In this document: piece by piece, positions 1-13,100 of the stretch
Position numbering within the stretch: position 1 is the first letter of the stretch
Layout of the letters: each line of letters begins with the position of its first letter
Source of the DNA: Alentia gelatinosa
Taxonomy: Eukaryota > Annelida > Polychaeta > Phyllodocida > Polynoidae
Reading direction: 5' to 3'
DNA length: 64,000 nt
Assembly: GCA_950022655.1 (NCBI GenBank)
Contig: OX465588.1
Span: forward strand, 23,608,527-23,672,526
Program-made: the position numbers and the translations under genes
Notes under the pieces: model-generated
The model's input: the letters and a program-made list of their open reading frames with translations, nothing else
Told to the model about the DNA's origin: nothing
Databases searched by the model: none

Positions 1-763
1 TGCAAGAACATCGGCTAACAGCCGGCATGATCTGTCCTTATAGTACAAGGTACAGATTGAACAAGTGTTGCAAAAATGTTTGATGTTGCTAATCAGTGTT
101 GTAATGAAATGGGCAAGAGACGGAGTGTGTCCGAAACATTCACCATGATATTTTATATAGGAATGACAAGACCAATCATAGACGAGGCTAATCTCTCTTC
201 TAATGTGAAGCTATAACTGATCATTTCCCGCATCCCGAATATTTGTAATATTTGTCTTAACTTTGCCTATTGATTCAACAATTGGCATTATGACAAAGGA
301 AATCAGCCTAATTGCCCTCTTACTCAGTTCTTGCTATATCGGTATATAGCATAGACAATAATCGAAGGTGTTATTGTGTACAATGCATATAATTAGGGAC
401 TTTGCTCTCCAGCTAAAAGGGACTATTTTCCCATAAGCAATGGCTTTGAGGCCGTAATCAATGGGTTTCAAATCCGTAAACAGCGGTTATGGTTTCTGAC
501 AATACAGAAACAATAGGTTTTAGTTTACCTCCCATACATTTTTTATGGGGACTTTGTAATCGATAGATAATAACAGATATACCTTTATACACATTGATGC
601 CGAAGCACCCAGCAAGCAGTGAGTGGTAGATTGTGCAAGGGTATACAAGTACATGTATATGGAAAACCGAGTTAACCATTGTAATGGAGGATGATGCATT
701 GTAGAATTCTATGTAGCGTGAACCTAGAAGGACTACTTCTCACTTAATTGTACAGTTACTTAC

Positions 764-912
764 CTGCATGTGGCCTGCCCGAAACCACTGTCACAGCCTG
801 TGATGAAGATGTAGCGGTCGGTGAACCTGTTTACACGAGGAAGCCGGACAAGGCGGTCCAAAAGCCGGTAGGCAATGTAGATGAACACGAGGCTAACCAA
901 AATGGAATCCAT
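764..912 (-). CDS. Short-chain dehydrogenase, first coding exon (retinol dehydrogenase / HSD17B6-like, SDR9C type), partial
   Basis: The minus strand encodes 49 complete codons from an ATG at 912-910 to a GTAAGT donor after 764. A hydrophobic N-terminal anchor (LVSLVFIYIAYRLL, about residues 5-18) is followed by a basic linker and then YIFITGCDSGFGQA, the glycine-rich NAD(P)-binding turn TGxxxGxG. The TGCDSGFG form is typical of membrane-anchored retinol and 17-beta-hydroxysteroid dehydrogenases (RDH16, HSD17B6, DHRS9). These act at the ER membrane on retinoids or steroids. The exon ends in phase 2. The catalytic Tyr-x-x-x-Lys exon and the rest of the gene must lie left of position 1, so the exact paralogue cannot be named. 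The start is chosen because the sequence upstream of the ATG looks like 5' UTR (splice acceptor-like TCTCAG directly before it is also possible). Confidence 0.85.
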
Positions 913-2126
913 CCTGAGAGAGAGAAATATTCATCTTTATATTTGAAAAAAAAAGTTTGATAATCTAGTATACATGATATAGGGGGATACAAAATACCGA
1001 TTGATATGTCAGTTATCAGTACTTTTTTCATCGCATAGTCTGGCATAGTTTGTGCTACGGTATGTGTCACCAATGGTCGCAACGATTGTGGTAGGTGCCA
1101 GACATGGGAGGCCCTACTTTCATATGTACGCATGTTCCCCTGCAGAAATAAGGAATTCAAATTTACAATTTAGAGTGATGGGGGAAACATGGTGGTGACA
1201 GGGAACATAGGCCTAGATATAAAACATGCAATATACTAGTATAGAAATGCTACATATTCATAGGTTTATTAAACTCGCCAGTCAATGATTTGAAAGCATC
1301 GCACAACACATTAGCTGATATGTGTTTGATGCCAGCGGACTTATAAAGGTTTTTTTCTAATTAACTAGAGATACCCAGGGTTGACCTCAGATCTTGAAAC
1401 AACCAGACATGAATACGAATCCTATCCCTACTTCATTGACGGTTTCACACCTCTGACATTTGAGATAAGATTAATTGATTCTAGATTAGGTTGCAATCAG
1501 CTGTGTAACACTGTCGGATCGATGTTTCTACCAAAACACAACGCCGATTTAGTAGCTTTTCTATAATGGTACCCACTAGGTTATACATGTACATGCTATC
1601 TATACTTTCTTATCATGGGAGATAGTACCAGTACAAGCCAGTTCCCAGAATCTATCTTCTCCTGGTCAAAGGCTGAGCAAGCAAATAACGCGATAAATTT
1701 CCTTGCAAAGGAACCATTTTCTGCTGCATGACTGGAACATTAACTTTCAATCTTCGTCCTGACAATCATTTCCAGTCATTCCCATTCTTCCCAAAAAGCC
1801 GTTTTCATTTGCCGACTATTCGCCACCGATCTGGGACAGGTGTCTGAAACCACCAATCGATTTTGGTATACCGACGCCAGAATGGCGAATGAAAACAGGC
1901 ATGAAAAGTAGCGCCCACTGATTAATTGTGGATAGAAACTACAATGAGGCCACCCCTAAACGACTTCAGTCGGTATGGACCTTCAGATGCAGCAGAAACA
2001 AGGCATACTGCACCCTCACCGATTTGTAGACACTGATGTGCAGTCTCTGGCCACCACTGACCGACTAATAGTGTTAGGTGAACTCAATAAATCGGTGTCT
2101 TTTTCGTCGGCCAGTGGAAAATGGCC

Positions 2127-2268
2127 TTTATCTCACCCCTGGAATAAATGCCTATAGGATTAACAGTGGGAACTCGTTCTCCATGCCCGTACAAGTATTG
2201 CAGTCCGTTCTCCATGGTCTATATCCTGTGTGTTGTCCATTATTTTAGTGTGTACAGGGTGAGATAAA
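2127..2268. mobile_element. MITE-like element with TTTATCTCACCC termini
   Basis: TTTATCTCACCCCT at 2127-2140 is matched in reverse complement by AGGGTGAGATAAA at 2256-2268, enclosing about 115 bp with no coding potential. The same terminus ends the fold-back elements at 26863-27144, 38507-38811 and 41605-41897, so this is probably a short member of the same family. The mobilising transposase is not in the window. Confidence 0.5.
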
Positions 2269-3795
2269 TGCAGAAAGCAACTCGTTTGTTGGTTTCTTCT
2301 TTAGTACCCCATTTCACGCTGCTTTTCTTGTGAGGACAGGGCACGCTAGTTTATGCAAAGAGGGTAGATTTATACCAACATGTGCTACTCCTGGTTTAAT
2401 AGAGGCTGACAGCGATAAACAAGTAGTTGACCAGCGGTGCATTTGTCTTTGGCCAATGATCTCATTCCTTGGCGATCACTTCCAGAATCTTGTGTTTTTA
2501 AGAGTTCTGAACAAATCATGGAACCTTTCTAAGGAATTGTATTTCCTGACGTTATCCCGATCAGATTGCAGCAGTCTGTATGTAAAATAACAGGTTTTTT
2601 CCCCATAACCTGCTTTCATAGACCTAGATGAAAATACTAAGATACCACAGAAATCCCAGGGAGACCTTCATCTCTAACTACCTACCTTTTAGTTGTTTGG
2701 TGCGGCTATGACAGACTTGCTGACAGCAATAACATGCCAGGAGTGGAGAATAGGGGAGATAAAACGAGTCAAACGTGGGTCATGAAAGATATGGATCTAC
2801 TTTGGTCAGCTGTCTGGTGGCGAAGGGTAAAGGACAGAGTACACAAGCCTCGGAAACGCGGACAGATCCAAAGTGCAAATCTATTTTTTCATTAGAATAC
2901 AGTGAAAGACCTCGAACAATTGCTGGTGATAATCATCCTGCATGGATACATTGTAATTTGTACCTAGCCATTGGTAGAATTCTAAGGCAAAGGCAGCACA
3001 CTTTGGTCACCAAAGTCTGCGTTGTTATTATGTAGTGATATCATCTGTCCGCCATTATCTGATTAGGCCATAAATACTGGTAGGCCTATCTATTTCAGAG
3101 GGTATACTACTAGCAGTTCTAATCCCAGATATCATACGCCGGTGTACCACGTATATGGTGCGACCATATTTCAGGGAAGCGCAGTGCCTGATTTTTCCCA
3201 ATTGAAATCTTGCACAATGCCAGGATATTTACACTTCGACAGATTGCATGATACCTTAAAGTTTTCCCACTGATCAGGTGACACCTGATGGCATTTTGGG
3301 GTAAAATTTAATCTGAGAAATCTAAGTGTTATTTTTAGGATAATCATTAAACATATCCCACCAGTATGTTCGGTATCATTTTGAGAGGAGCAGATGGGCT
3401 AGGATATACTAAAATCATGGACATACACTCTACACTGTCCATGCTAAAATGAAGGGACGTTGGTAAAACCCCTTTTTATAAATGAACATGTCCCTCCGGG
3501 TGTCCCTCGTCCCAGTTTATTCCACATTTCTTTAACAATCTAATACAAATCCGTTCGGTCTATAGATACAACAACTTTGCATACCGGTACCGGGTAGCCT
3601 ACTGATAATGAACAATGTAATTGCCGTAATAAAGACTGCCATTCATTGACGGATTCCAATATCAACGGATATGCATTTATATACATTTATGTCAGATTAC
3701 ATAATTTCGGAAATTTCGTCGTACTCTTAAGTCATTCTAGATTTATTCACTAAAGTAGATTGAAATGGAAACTTGTCATAGGAGATCTATCCTTG

Positions 3796-3845
3796 AAGGC
3801 AGTGTGTGTAGGTGTGTGCGTGCGTGCATGTCTGTGTGTGTGTGT

Positions 3846-3880
<35 letters not shown>
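3796..3880. repeat. GT-rich microsatellite followed by a 35-nt poly-G tract
   Basis: A TGTG-rich stretch at about 3803-3845 runs directly into an uninterrupted run of 35 G at 3846-3880. It is the longest of twelve homopolymeric G/C tracts in the window. Long runs of this kind are prone to length error in assemblies and could form quadruplexes. Confidence 0.95.
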
Positions 3881-4869
3881 CGTGAGCTTGCGATGTTTCG
3901 GATTCACGTTTGGTGCTGCCATCTAGATGCTTTCTCTTGCACAGGAAGTGTTTATATTGAAGTAAAGCAAGTAAAGAAGCTTCTTTGTTCACTTGTGAGC
4001 GCCACAAATGCATTCATCGTAGGATTTTTTCATCAATAGCGATATGAACGTGCAATTTATACCTTGGACAAGTGGCCTCTCTGGTAGCAATATATCTTCT
4101 TATCACAGACTTGTATACATACAGCTTTAATACAAGGTCGTGCTTTTATTGTAACAGTGTAAAAGGGTATGTCTACTACTACCGCTATGTAAAATGACGA
4201 TGTAGTATATATAATTCCGTGGTTTATATCATTTCTTGAAGCAAAGCACGTACCTTTACTGAAATATCTGTCTAATTTGAAACTCCTTCCATCTGAGACT
4301 AGACTATGTCACTGTGGTTGTCCCGAGTGTGAATAGAATGTGCTGTTGTGTGCTTGTACAGTAAGTTGTGTGACCTAATTCCAGATTCAGAGGCTTGTCA
4401 ACGAAAGTCCTGCTTGGAGCATGATCAGTCATGTATCGCCTACATGGGGTTCACCCAGGGTTCACCCAGTCTAATGGCTTGCGGTGGATCCCAACCATTT
4501 TTCACATCAAGCGTCACTCAAAAACTTGTGTTATCTGTCATAAATGTTAAACATATTTTCTTCCCTGGTTGGTGGAAGAGCCCCTTAATACTTGATCATA
4601 AAACGGGAACATGTGATAGAGATGGACTTTACATGTATCTCTTCATTATTGAATAATGGTTTCATGGGGGGACACTACTTTGGAGATATACGAGAGGTAG
4701 TTGTAAGGGTAGACCGTAATGCATGCAATTCATCACTGGACTTTCACTTAAAAAAAAAAAATCTGACCTCAGACAGAATATAAGAAATGTGATCTAAAGG
4801 CATAAAAGGTTCATACTAGAATAGAGTCGACACGCTCACACGGCAGCACCAGGGCAAAGATGTTGCAAT

Positions 4870-6245
4870 CAGCCAATACCATTTGACTGGTTTTGACTGA
4901 TTCTTAGAATATGATTATGAACCTCTCTGACTCTTTATGTCTGTAAATATGCTGAATAAACCATACACTCGTACACCTGCCGCTCCCAGCCCCCCCCCCC
5001 CCCCCCACCCACACACAAACACACAATTATTACAGAACACTAAGCAATACCTTGAAATGTGTCTAAGGGCAAAATGGCAACATAGCAAAACAAATTATAT
5101 ATAAAAGGGTCTAACCCGGTATGTCTTTAGTAGTGGCTGTCTGATAGGTCCAACAACATTAGCGGCAGGTGTAGCAAAATCAGTCATAAAGCTGGATCCT
5201 GATATCACAAAACACTAAAAGATAGCTCAAAATGTCACTAAGGGATACCACAATATGGCCACATACTAAAAAACTGCATATGAAAAGATTTGTATAGTCT
5301 TTAGATTGTTTAAGAAACAAGTATGCGGAAAATTGCAGATGAGTAAAGGGGACATTAATAGTACACACATGAAAAAGGGTGCTGTAGGCCATTGAGAAGA
5401 CAAATTTTGACACTGTTTGCTTTTCTGAGTCCAGAAACGACCAGAATATGGAATTCAATGCCAAAGTTTAACCTAATGAGTCATTGTAATACTTTAAAGA
5501 ACACAGAACCAAGTAATGACTTTCAGCAGTCAGAATTAAAGGTATTCAGGCATTTTGATGGTCATGGTAATCCAACTACTTGCCAAAGTGACAACAAGTG
5601 GAAATGTTTATTATGAGGATGGATCTACAAGATAAAACAATAAAACAAATGTTTCAAGTTGGGAGGGCAGCCAATTCCTTTAATAAGTATGAATAAAAAA
5701 GTTTCGCTTTTTCGTTGTGGTTCGTTTGTTTTCACAAAAGTCTCAAATAGTCTGGGGGGAAATCCAACTCTTTAATAAGCCCCTTTTTCAGATTGACCCA
5801 AGGTCTTTATGAAATTAGGCAATAAATACATGAATATTATATCAAATATAGGTTTTACTTAAACAATGACACTTCCTAGGATGTAAGCAACTGGCAGTGT
5901 CACTTATGGAGAAGGTAAATGTAACACCAATGCTCACTGTAAATCAATATTGTGTGAACATGTTTTATCATGCCCACCCACCCCCCTCCCGCCCCATTTT
6001 TAATAAGTACATGAAAATCTCAGGATGTATATAATCTACCTAGAAAATTATTTCAATATGTCAAAATACAAAATATTCAAACTGCACTTGCATTGCCATA
6101 AAACCTTGTCCAAAACAGAAATCATATTCCCATCTGTACTTAGTTAGCTATAAAAAGCAAAAATGTCAGGTCAGGTCACCTAGTGATACTACAAGCAGGT
6201 ATACTACAGCAGGCTATAGCCATAACCTACAAGACCAACCTTCCA
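4870..6245. repeat. Dispersed repeat, copy A (second copy at 45755-46215)
   Basis: Two blocks recur in the same order and orientation near 46 kb. Block 1 (about 4872-4990) contains CCAATACCATTTG, ATATGCTGAATAAAC and a poly-C tract. Block 2 (about 5848-6245) contains ATGACACTTCCTAGGATGTA, GTAAATCAATATTG and AGCTATAAAAAGCAAAAATG. Copy A has about 860 bp between the blocks that copy B lacks. No intact reading frame or recognised transposase or reverse transcriptase was seen, so the class of element is unknown. Confidence 0.7.
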
Positions 6246-8722
6246 CCCACTGATAAAGACGTTTATAATTGTCAACTGGTGCAAAACTTTCAAGGGAATG
6301 GATAGGTTTTGATTTATCAGACCAACTGCCTATGGACCCAAAAGTATATCTTCACTTTTGCAGTGGTGTACTGATTTTCATTTGCATTTATAGCAGATTA
6401 CAATAGCAGATCACAATGTTTGCTGTTGTCATACGTTATCTTATTTTGTCTTTTACTTATATCTTTAATCAGCGTTATTTCAAGGAGCGGGTATTTCCCA
6501 TCAAAACATGAGCCTCAACGTATCTAACACATTGTACATTTAATATTTTCAAATTATATTTATATTGAAAACAATTTACATCAAACTGCTATATTATCAC
6601 ATCGTCTCTTTTCCTTGTATATTGATTTAAAAGAATAGCCCTGTTGTTGGTCAGTAGACAAAATCAACATGGAACAGTTCAACGTTAACAAAGGCTTAGC
6701 CACATTTTTATTTTCTAATAAAAATATTATTTACATTGCAGTGCAGTATTTAAGCCACACACGAAGTCATGTCGATTTGATGCTATCAGCTATCACGGCT
6801 GTAATCAAATCATTTACTGCTCACAAAAAGCAGTAAAAGTCATCTATACTGCTTACAGAAATTGAAGTTTCATGTCTGACTTTGTCAAAACTTGGCAAAC
6901 TCTTCCTAAGTGGGCACTGCTGAGACTAGGTATTGTCGTTATTGACCTCTTTTATGATAATAAATCATATAATTCATTTGAAAATATGCATTCTGCTTGA
7001 ATATATTAAGAATGTCATTATACACTGACACTAGCAGTTTATGAATACAGCATAAGGCTTAGCGCCTGTAGAACAGGCACAGGTGACCAGTAAACAAATG
7101 ATGACAAGATGAAACACAATAGAGGGCAACACGGTGCAGTGGCCATACATAGTCAGCTGTGGCTCAAAATATCAATACCCCATTCCTTCTGATGAATACG
7201 AGACCACAAAAGGAAGGAGCTAAAGATACCATTAGTGATAAAAAGCCAAAGGTAATATCTGGTAACTCCTAGATTCAGTTTAGCCTGGTTTCAGCAAGGT
7301 ACAAAGATTTTAAGCACATTCTCGGTTTTCTTCAGCTGTTTTCACAAATCAAAAATCAGCGAAATATGCCGAGTCTCCAGAGTCCCCAAACCCTTCATGT
7401 CTCTTGATACTCGCATGTCATCGCCTATTCTCTCAATGTTCGTCCTTTTCAAGCTCGCCTAAAACTGCGCGTGGAAAATACAGAATATTTGAAATTTGCC
7501 GCGAACTGACAGCAGCAGCCATGCCTTGTTCTTACCAGAGTGGTTGGTAAATACGAGACAAGTCCAAACTACCGTGACTGGTCTTGATTTGTTTAATCTT
7601 GTGACTGCCAATATGTGCTTCCAAATATACGCTCTAATACACTGCATTTTGAGATGCACGAATTGTAATCCACTCCAAGATTCCACTGCACTTATAGTTA
7701 CCTTCTGTAACCCTTACGTCGTCGAATCTATATTCACCTTCTACCATGGTACACTACAATTTCATGCAAGCCAGGCTGGAAGAACAGCTATACTGAGACT
7801 TTAAAATCCCAATAAACATAAAATCACAACAAACGTATCGTTACAATATATGGCAGATTGGAAAATGACAGAGTATCTTAGTATAGGAATGTTGGTCATT
7901 TCTTTCAAGTACTGTCTGACACTGCACCAGCACGAAGAATGCGAATCAGCACCTAATAGTTGTCACCATTCCAATGACGCGTACAGCTACATCTAACAGA
8001 GAAAGAGATTTGAGGGTTTTTACTTAGAGAGATCTGAGGGGGGGGGGGGGGGGGGGAGTGTCCATGCAATATCTTCTAGAAGGTAGAGATATGTCGCACT
8101 ATCGACACAACAATCATAAGTCTTCAGGATAAGATTCGGCACTTTAGAATTGTGCTAAAGCTGAGGAAACGCGTGTGAGGGTATATCAAGTAGCGGAACT
8201 CATTTGGAGAATATCTAATTTTAGTATTCCACGTCCTTGAGCATAGCAATATTTTCCTTGACATATGAAATCGCAGGACAAGGAGTATCCATCACTTTCC
8301 AACATATTCGTAATTAGGATCGTTGATCAGCTTCTTAACTTAATGATGCACACATGAAACAATAAATGACATAATCCCCAAACAATTTTGCAAGTGGCGT
8401 GGAACAAGAAATCTAATTGTCCTCGACTAAAATCAACATTCAAATAATGAAAGCGTCACATCACATGGTCAAGTGGCAAAGTATATTGCATAAAATAGAA
8501 GTGATGATAACAATAATCATCGTATCTTATCTTTAGAGATAAACTATAATAGAGACTTCAAGTGTACTTATGACTGAAGTGCAATCATCTACAAATAGGC
8601 ATCTACAAATAGGAGTATTTAGCCTACACAGGACACAAGTTAGGTATTGTACTACTCAGCATTCATTTTTATGAAAATACTGTTCTTCTTCAAACATTAC
8701 GTTTACTTCATAGGGAGGCCAT

Positions 8723-8867
8723 CCATAAAGTATGTGTGCACTGAGCGGGGTGGGGTCAACAATTCTGGAAATTTTGCATATGCTCCTTCTTTGTTCTATT
8801 GCGTACAAGATTGGGAGGTGGGTGGGGTCGGGGTGAGTTCCAGAATTTCAGCTTACATACTTTATGG
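8723..8867. mobile_element. Inverted-repeat MITE with CCATAAAGTATGT termini
   Basis: CCATAAAGTATGT at 8723-8735 is exactly mirrored by ACATACTTTATGG at 8855-8867. The inner parts of the arms also match in part: both carry a GGGGTGGGGTC-like block and a TTCTGGAA block. The element is about 145 bp and non-coding. Superfamily not assigned. Confidence 0.65.
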
Positions 8868-10117
8868 TGATTACACGTTCATAGCGGAAATGGGCAGAGT
8901 ACCCACTGATATTGGTTATGTTCCAAACTACATATTCTGTTCAGTTATAATACTCAACACGTTCAAATGTTATTTTGCCACAAGGCATAATATTGCCTTA
9001 TACACCCACACAATTCAATACCTAGGCAACAGATATTCGCACTTTTGCTATGGCTATTATGACTGGAAAGCATGAGGGATAAAGCAAACGATCTAAGAGG
9101 TCCTTCTTATAGATATATATGATCCATTTTATAAACCTCCAATCTCTAGAAGATCAGTGCAACAAAATCTTTAATAAACAAGTAACCTGTCTATCAATGA
9201 TAACTATATCAAATATTTATTATACGAGCCTGAGTGCAAATTATATAATCTATCTTGCTGAGAATTGATATCATATATATTAGTGTATGTAAAATACATG
9301 TATCACATGACGTAAAAGCTTCTGGGTGGTCGGCAAAGTAAGGCAGTATATTAAAAAAAAGATCAGGTATTGCATTCACTTTCTCTTGTGACATGATAGA
9401 AATACCTAATTTCCATATAACGTCTTCATGTCGAGTGTGCTTATACATGGAATTAATAAGCAGCTTGATTCAAGGGAATGTTTACTGCATTGGGTGTGGG
9501 TCTACTTACCAGCATACAAAGATTTTAACAAAATAAATCCAAATTAAATTGTGGATAGATTCACATCAACAGAGGTTGGCAAACAATCACATCATACTCC
9601 ACCTCTCGCCTGATTAAGCCTCTTCTCCCTTCAATAATAGACATGCTGTGTCTAAGTGCGAGAGAAACATTTTTCAATATTGCACCTACCAGTCTACAAA
9701 CGCAACAGATATTCTTTTAAACGCAACTCAAAATATATCTAGACATATTTAAATTTGCTAAAATATACTAAACACCTTCAGGTTAGTAACGCAGCTCACA
9801 AACAATAAACCTTTCTTTATATATTTGGTCCTTCACTCATACTCGTACTGTCTTGATTTTGAAGGTTATTAAGATGTGACACGTGTACATCCTCCTCCAT
9901 ATATCACCCAATTCTGTTGGGCTCCATCGAACGATAGTGAAAGCACTTTCACGAAAAATATCTTAATTTATCAAAAAATAGAAGCATTTAAACGTTGACT
10001 TATTCATACCTTTGGAATATACAGTATTGGTATTGTCAGCGGCATCGACACGAAATTGAATAAAAAGGAAAAAAAGTCATGTAATATTTCTGCTTTTCCG
10101 ATCTCTGATCGACTCGG

Positions 10118-13100
10118 CTACACTAGGTGGCCCCAGAGAGAGTAGGCGAGGCGTGGGGTTAGGAGGCCGGTGAGGAAGGCTGACAGCAGGTTCACACTGT
10201 GATTACACAGGATAGGATGTCCCGAGATCGGCTGCACCTTCTCTCCCGGCGTCTCTACGATCGTCTGCTTCACCGAGTCGTATCCTAAAAGCGCGCGAAA
10301 ACTGGGCAGTAAGTACACGTACAACGAGAGGAATAGTGTGAGTGAGTGATTGTAAAACTAAAAGTTAATAAATTGTATACACATTCTATTTGTTGTAATT
10401 CTGTGAAGGTTTTCCGAAATGAATTTTTTCTTCACAAAGAATCCATTGGAAGTTAACGATGTTGTTAAGTTAAGTGAAAGCCTCTGGATCCTTATGGATA
10501 AATCTTTAGTGTCATGTTGAGAACATGTTACATAATATTCCTCTAAAAACCCTAACGATTATTATGAGTTTGGAAGTTGTTCTTTAAGAACCACATATGC
10601 TGAATGACACTTAATTTCCAACTCCAAAATTGTTGTTGAGTTTTATGTCTATTTTGTATAATAATACCTGAGAATTGTAGAGTGGCCCCCAGTACCGAGT
10701 CAATGATTGAGCCCAGAAGGCCCGAGAGGCCGGCGACGATCACCACCGGCCACTGTGGAGGGCTCTCTGCCAGCTGCTCCGTGGAACAGAAGAGCAGCAG
10801 TGCCAGGTAGTAGGCAGCCCCAGTGACCAGTCCTCCCAGACCGCTGACCAACAGCCCCGCCACACTCACGCCGCCGTTCGTCCCTGAAAGTATACCAACG
10901 GATTCGGATGTTATATCGGAAAAAAAATCTCCATATCTTTTATCTATAGGAGGTGATAAAGTGGAGACATATCCATAATTTTCGTTCTGCTTATATTTTT
11001 ATCACAAAGAAACAAAAAAAAGGGTATTTGACTGAATTAAGGCCTATGAATAGTTAAGAAGAGTGACTTATGAGACATTTATGAAATTGATTCAAAGCGA
11101 CGTCCTCCCCCCACAGCGATGCTAACTTGAATGACAGTTTTAGAATTGCCCCTAACCACCGTAAGCATGGAGTACCGCCAGGTGTAATATCACGGTGTAA
11201 TGTCACACCCCATCTCCAAGGAGCCACTGTAAAGAATTGTAGTGACTGGTAACAGTTGTGTAGACTCTACTTACGCTGGACTTTTCTGATATTTTAAAGA
11301 AACAAAAACTGAATGCTCTTGTCTGGGGAGTTGGTCAAGGTTTTTCCAGGATTATCTTATCAGGCATCTAGTTAATGCTTCGAACAGGCTTTCAAGGTCA
11401 TCAGAGATAAGTAATTGGCAAGTTCAGAACTTGATATTTTCCCCTCACTCTGTAAACTTATTATTTATTAAATTTACTCTCACCTAAGTTATTAATGGTG
11501 TTGTCAGGGCAAGGTTACAGGTCCCCTATTATTTGGGGAGCAATCACGTACAGTAGAACCCCGCCTAACAGACACCCTGCGTAAGCGGCACCCCGCGTTA
11601 GCGGACATTTTTGCTCGGAACGGAAATTTTCCCCTCTATTAGATGTTTATTTTAACTCCGTGTAAGCGGACACCCCGCGTAAGCGGACACCCCGCGTAAG
11701 CGGACAGTTATTTCGGTACGAAAAGGCCTAAAACCCCGTGTAAGCGGACACCTCCAACGGACACCTCCAACGGACACCCTACCCAAAATAGATTAATCTG
11801 TCTTTTTTTCAGTGTTTATTAGTATATTCATAGAAAATAGATTTTGTAATTCAAGGTTTAATCACTTTGGACCCAATTAAGATATCAGAAACTGGATTTC
11901 AGATCTATTATCGCCTCTGTCTGCCCTACATATCGGTATATAACACATATATATTGGACTGGAGGAAACTTGAAAACCCCGGGTAAGCGCACACCCCGCG
12001 TAAGCGGACACTTTGGCCCGGAACGGAGGGTGTCCGCTTACGCGGGGTTTTACTGTACTGTGATTCTATATTCCTGGGTCCTTCTCGTATACTTTAAAAA
12101 TATATGCATACTATTTATGTAAGATGAGGAAATTTATGAATGAAAATGTATCGTTATACATGTATGTGTATAAGGCTGCTTTTATACCATATTTAGACTA
12201 TGGCGATATACCTTTATAGAAGGCGCAGAATGCATGTTGGAGACAATCTTAGTGTCTTACCTTTGGGTACTTTCTTGAATGTAGTTATAAGGTATGGGTC
12301 GCCTCTACTTAAGACGCTGCCCAGTTCTGACGCGAATGTGTCTCCGGAGCTGCATGAGAGTGCGCCTATCACACACATACACAGCCAGGACACATTGTAG
12401 TGCTTAATGAAGTCGATGGGAGGTTCCCAGCAGCCGCCCTCCATCACGAAGAACAAGGCTAATTCGGCGGCGATTCCTCCATTGCATAGGACCTGCACCC
12501 AGTTCCGTTGGCCACCTGTTCGGTAGAATAATCGGCTCGTTTAGTACGGGTTTAGTATACTAACTGGTTCAGCCGTTTCATCTTCCCACACTAAATTAGT
12601 ATTCCCTAAATCTTTTACCCATTTCAATGACTATTTTAAGTGTGCTAGATATTTACTGGGCTAATCAGGATTACATAGACTTTATCATAGTTTCACTATC
12701 GCAGGCGCAATTGGAGGTTGTCTAAGTACCAAGGAAATGAACTGTTGTCGATCAAATATTTAACATAGCTGTGTTGACAATGAGAAACGATGTAAAATCC
12801 TGTGATGATAACAATCTGTAAAAGATGTTAACGGCCCGATGGCTATGACACCTCTGCTGCGAGCCAATGCTAAAAAAGAGTAAAATATAGAACCATCGAG
12901 TATGTAAAAATCAAAGGTCAATGGCACTTTCGGGGAAACAACATGATAATCATGATGTTCATTGATAAAAAGAAAAACTTCATGGCACGTTCTCTTCTCT
13001 TAGGGCTCTTCTCTTTTATGGCTTTATTTTTCCTGTGTAATTCCGTTATAACAACAAATTTTGTTGATAAAACATTTTCGCATATCGGAGCACCATCAAC

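Larger units (their letters stand above)
913..10117. other. Intergenic region between the SDR gene and TMEM19
   Basis: No exon with convincing homology or paired splice sites was seen on either strand in these 9.2 kb. It holds a small terminal-inverted-repeat element (2127-2268), a GT/poly-G tract (about 3800-3880), a dispersed repeat that recurs at 45.7 kb (4870-6245), a second poly-G tract (8038-8056) and an inverted-repeat element (8723-8867). The 8647-9075 frame that looks open on the plus strand runs straight through that inverted repeat and is not a gene. Part of the right end must be TMEM19 3' UTR, but no clear polyadenylation signal decides its end. Confidence 0.6.

Noticed and set aside
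3812..4039. Open frame with a Gly run, and its antisense with a Pro run
   Set aside because: Produced entirely by the GT repeat and the poly-G tract.
8647..9075. 142-codon plus-strand open frame
   Set aside because: Crosses the inverted-repeat MITE at 8723-8867 and has no recognisable domain.
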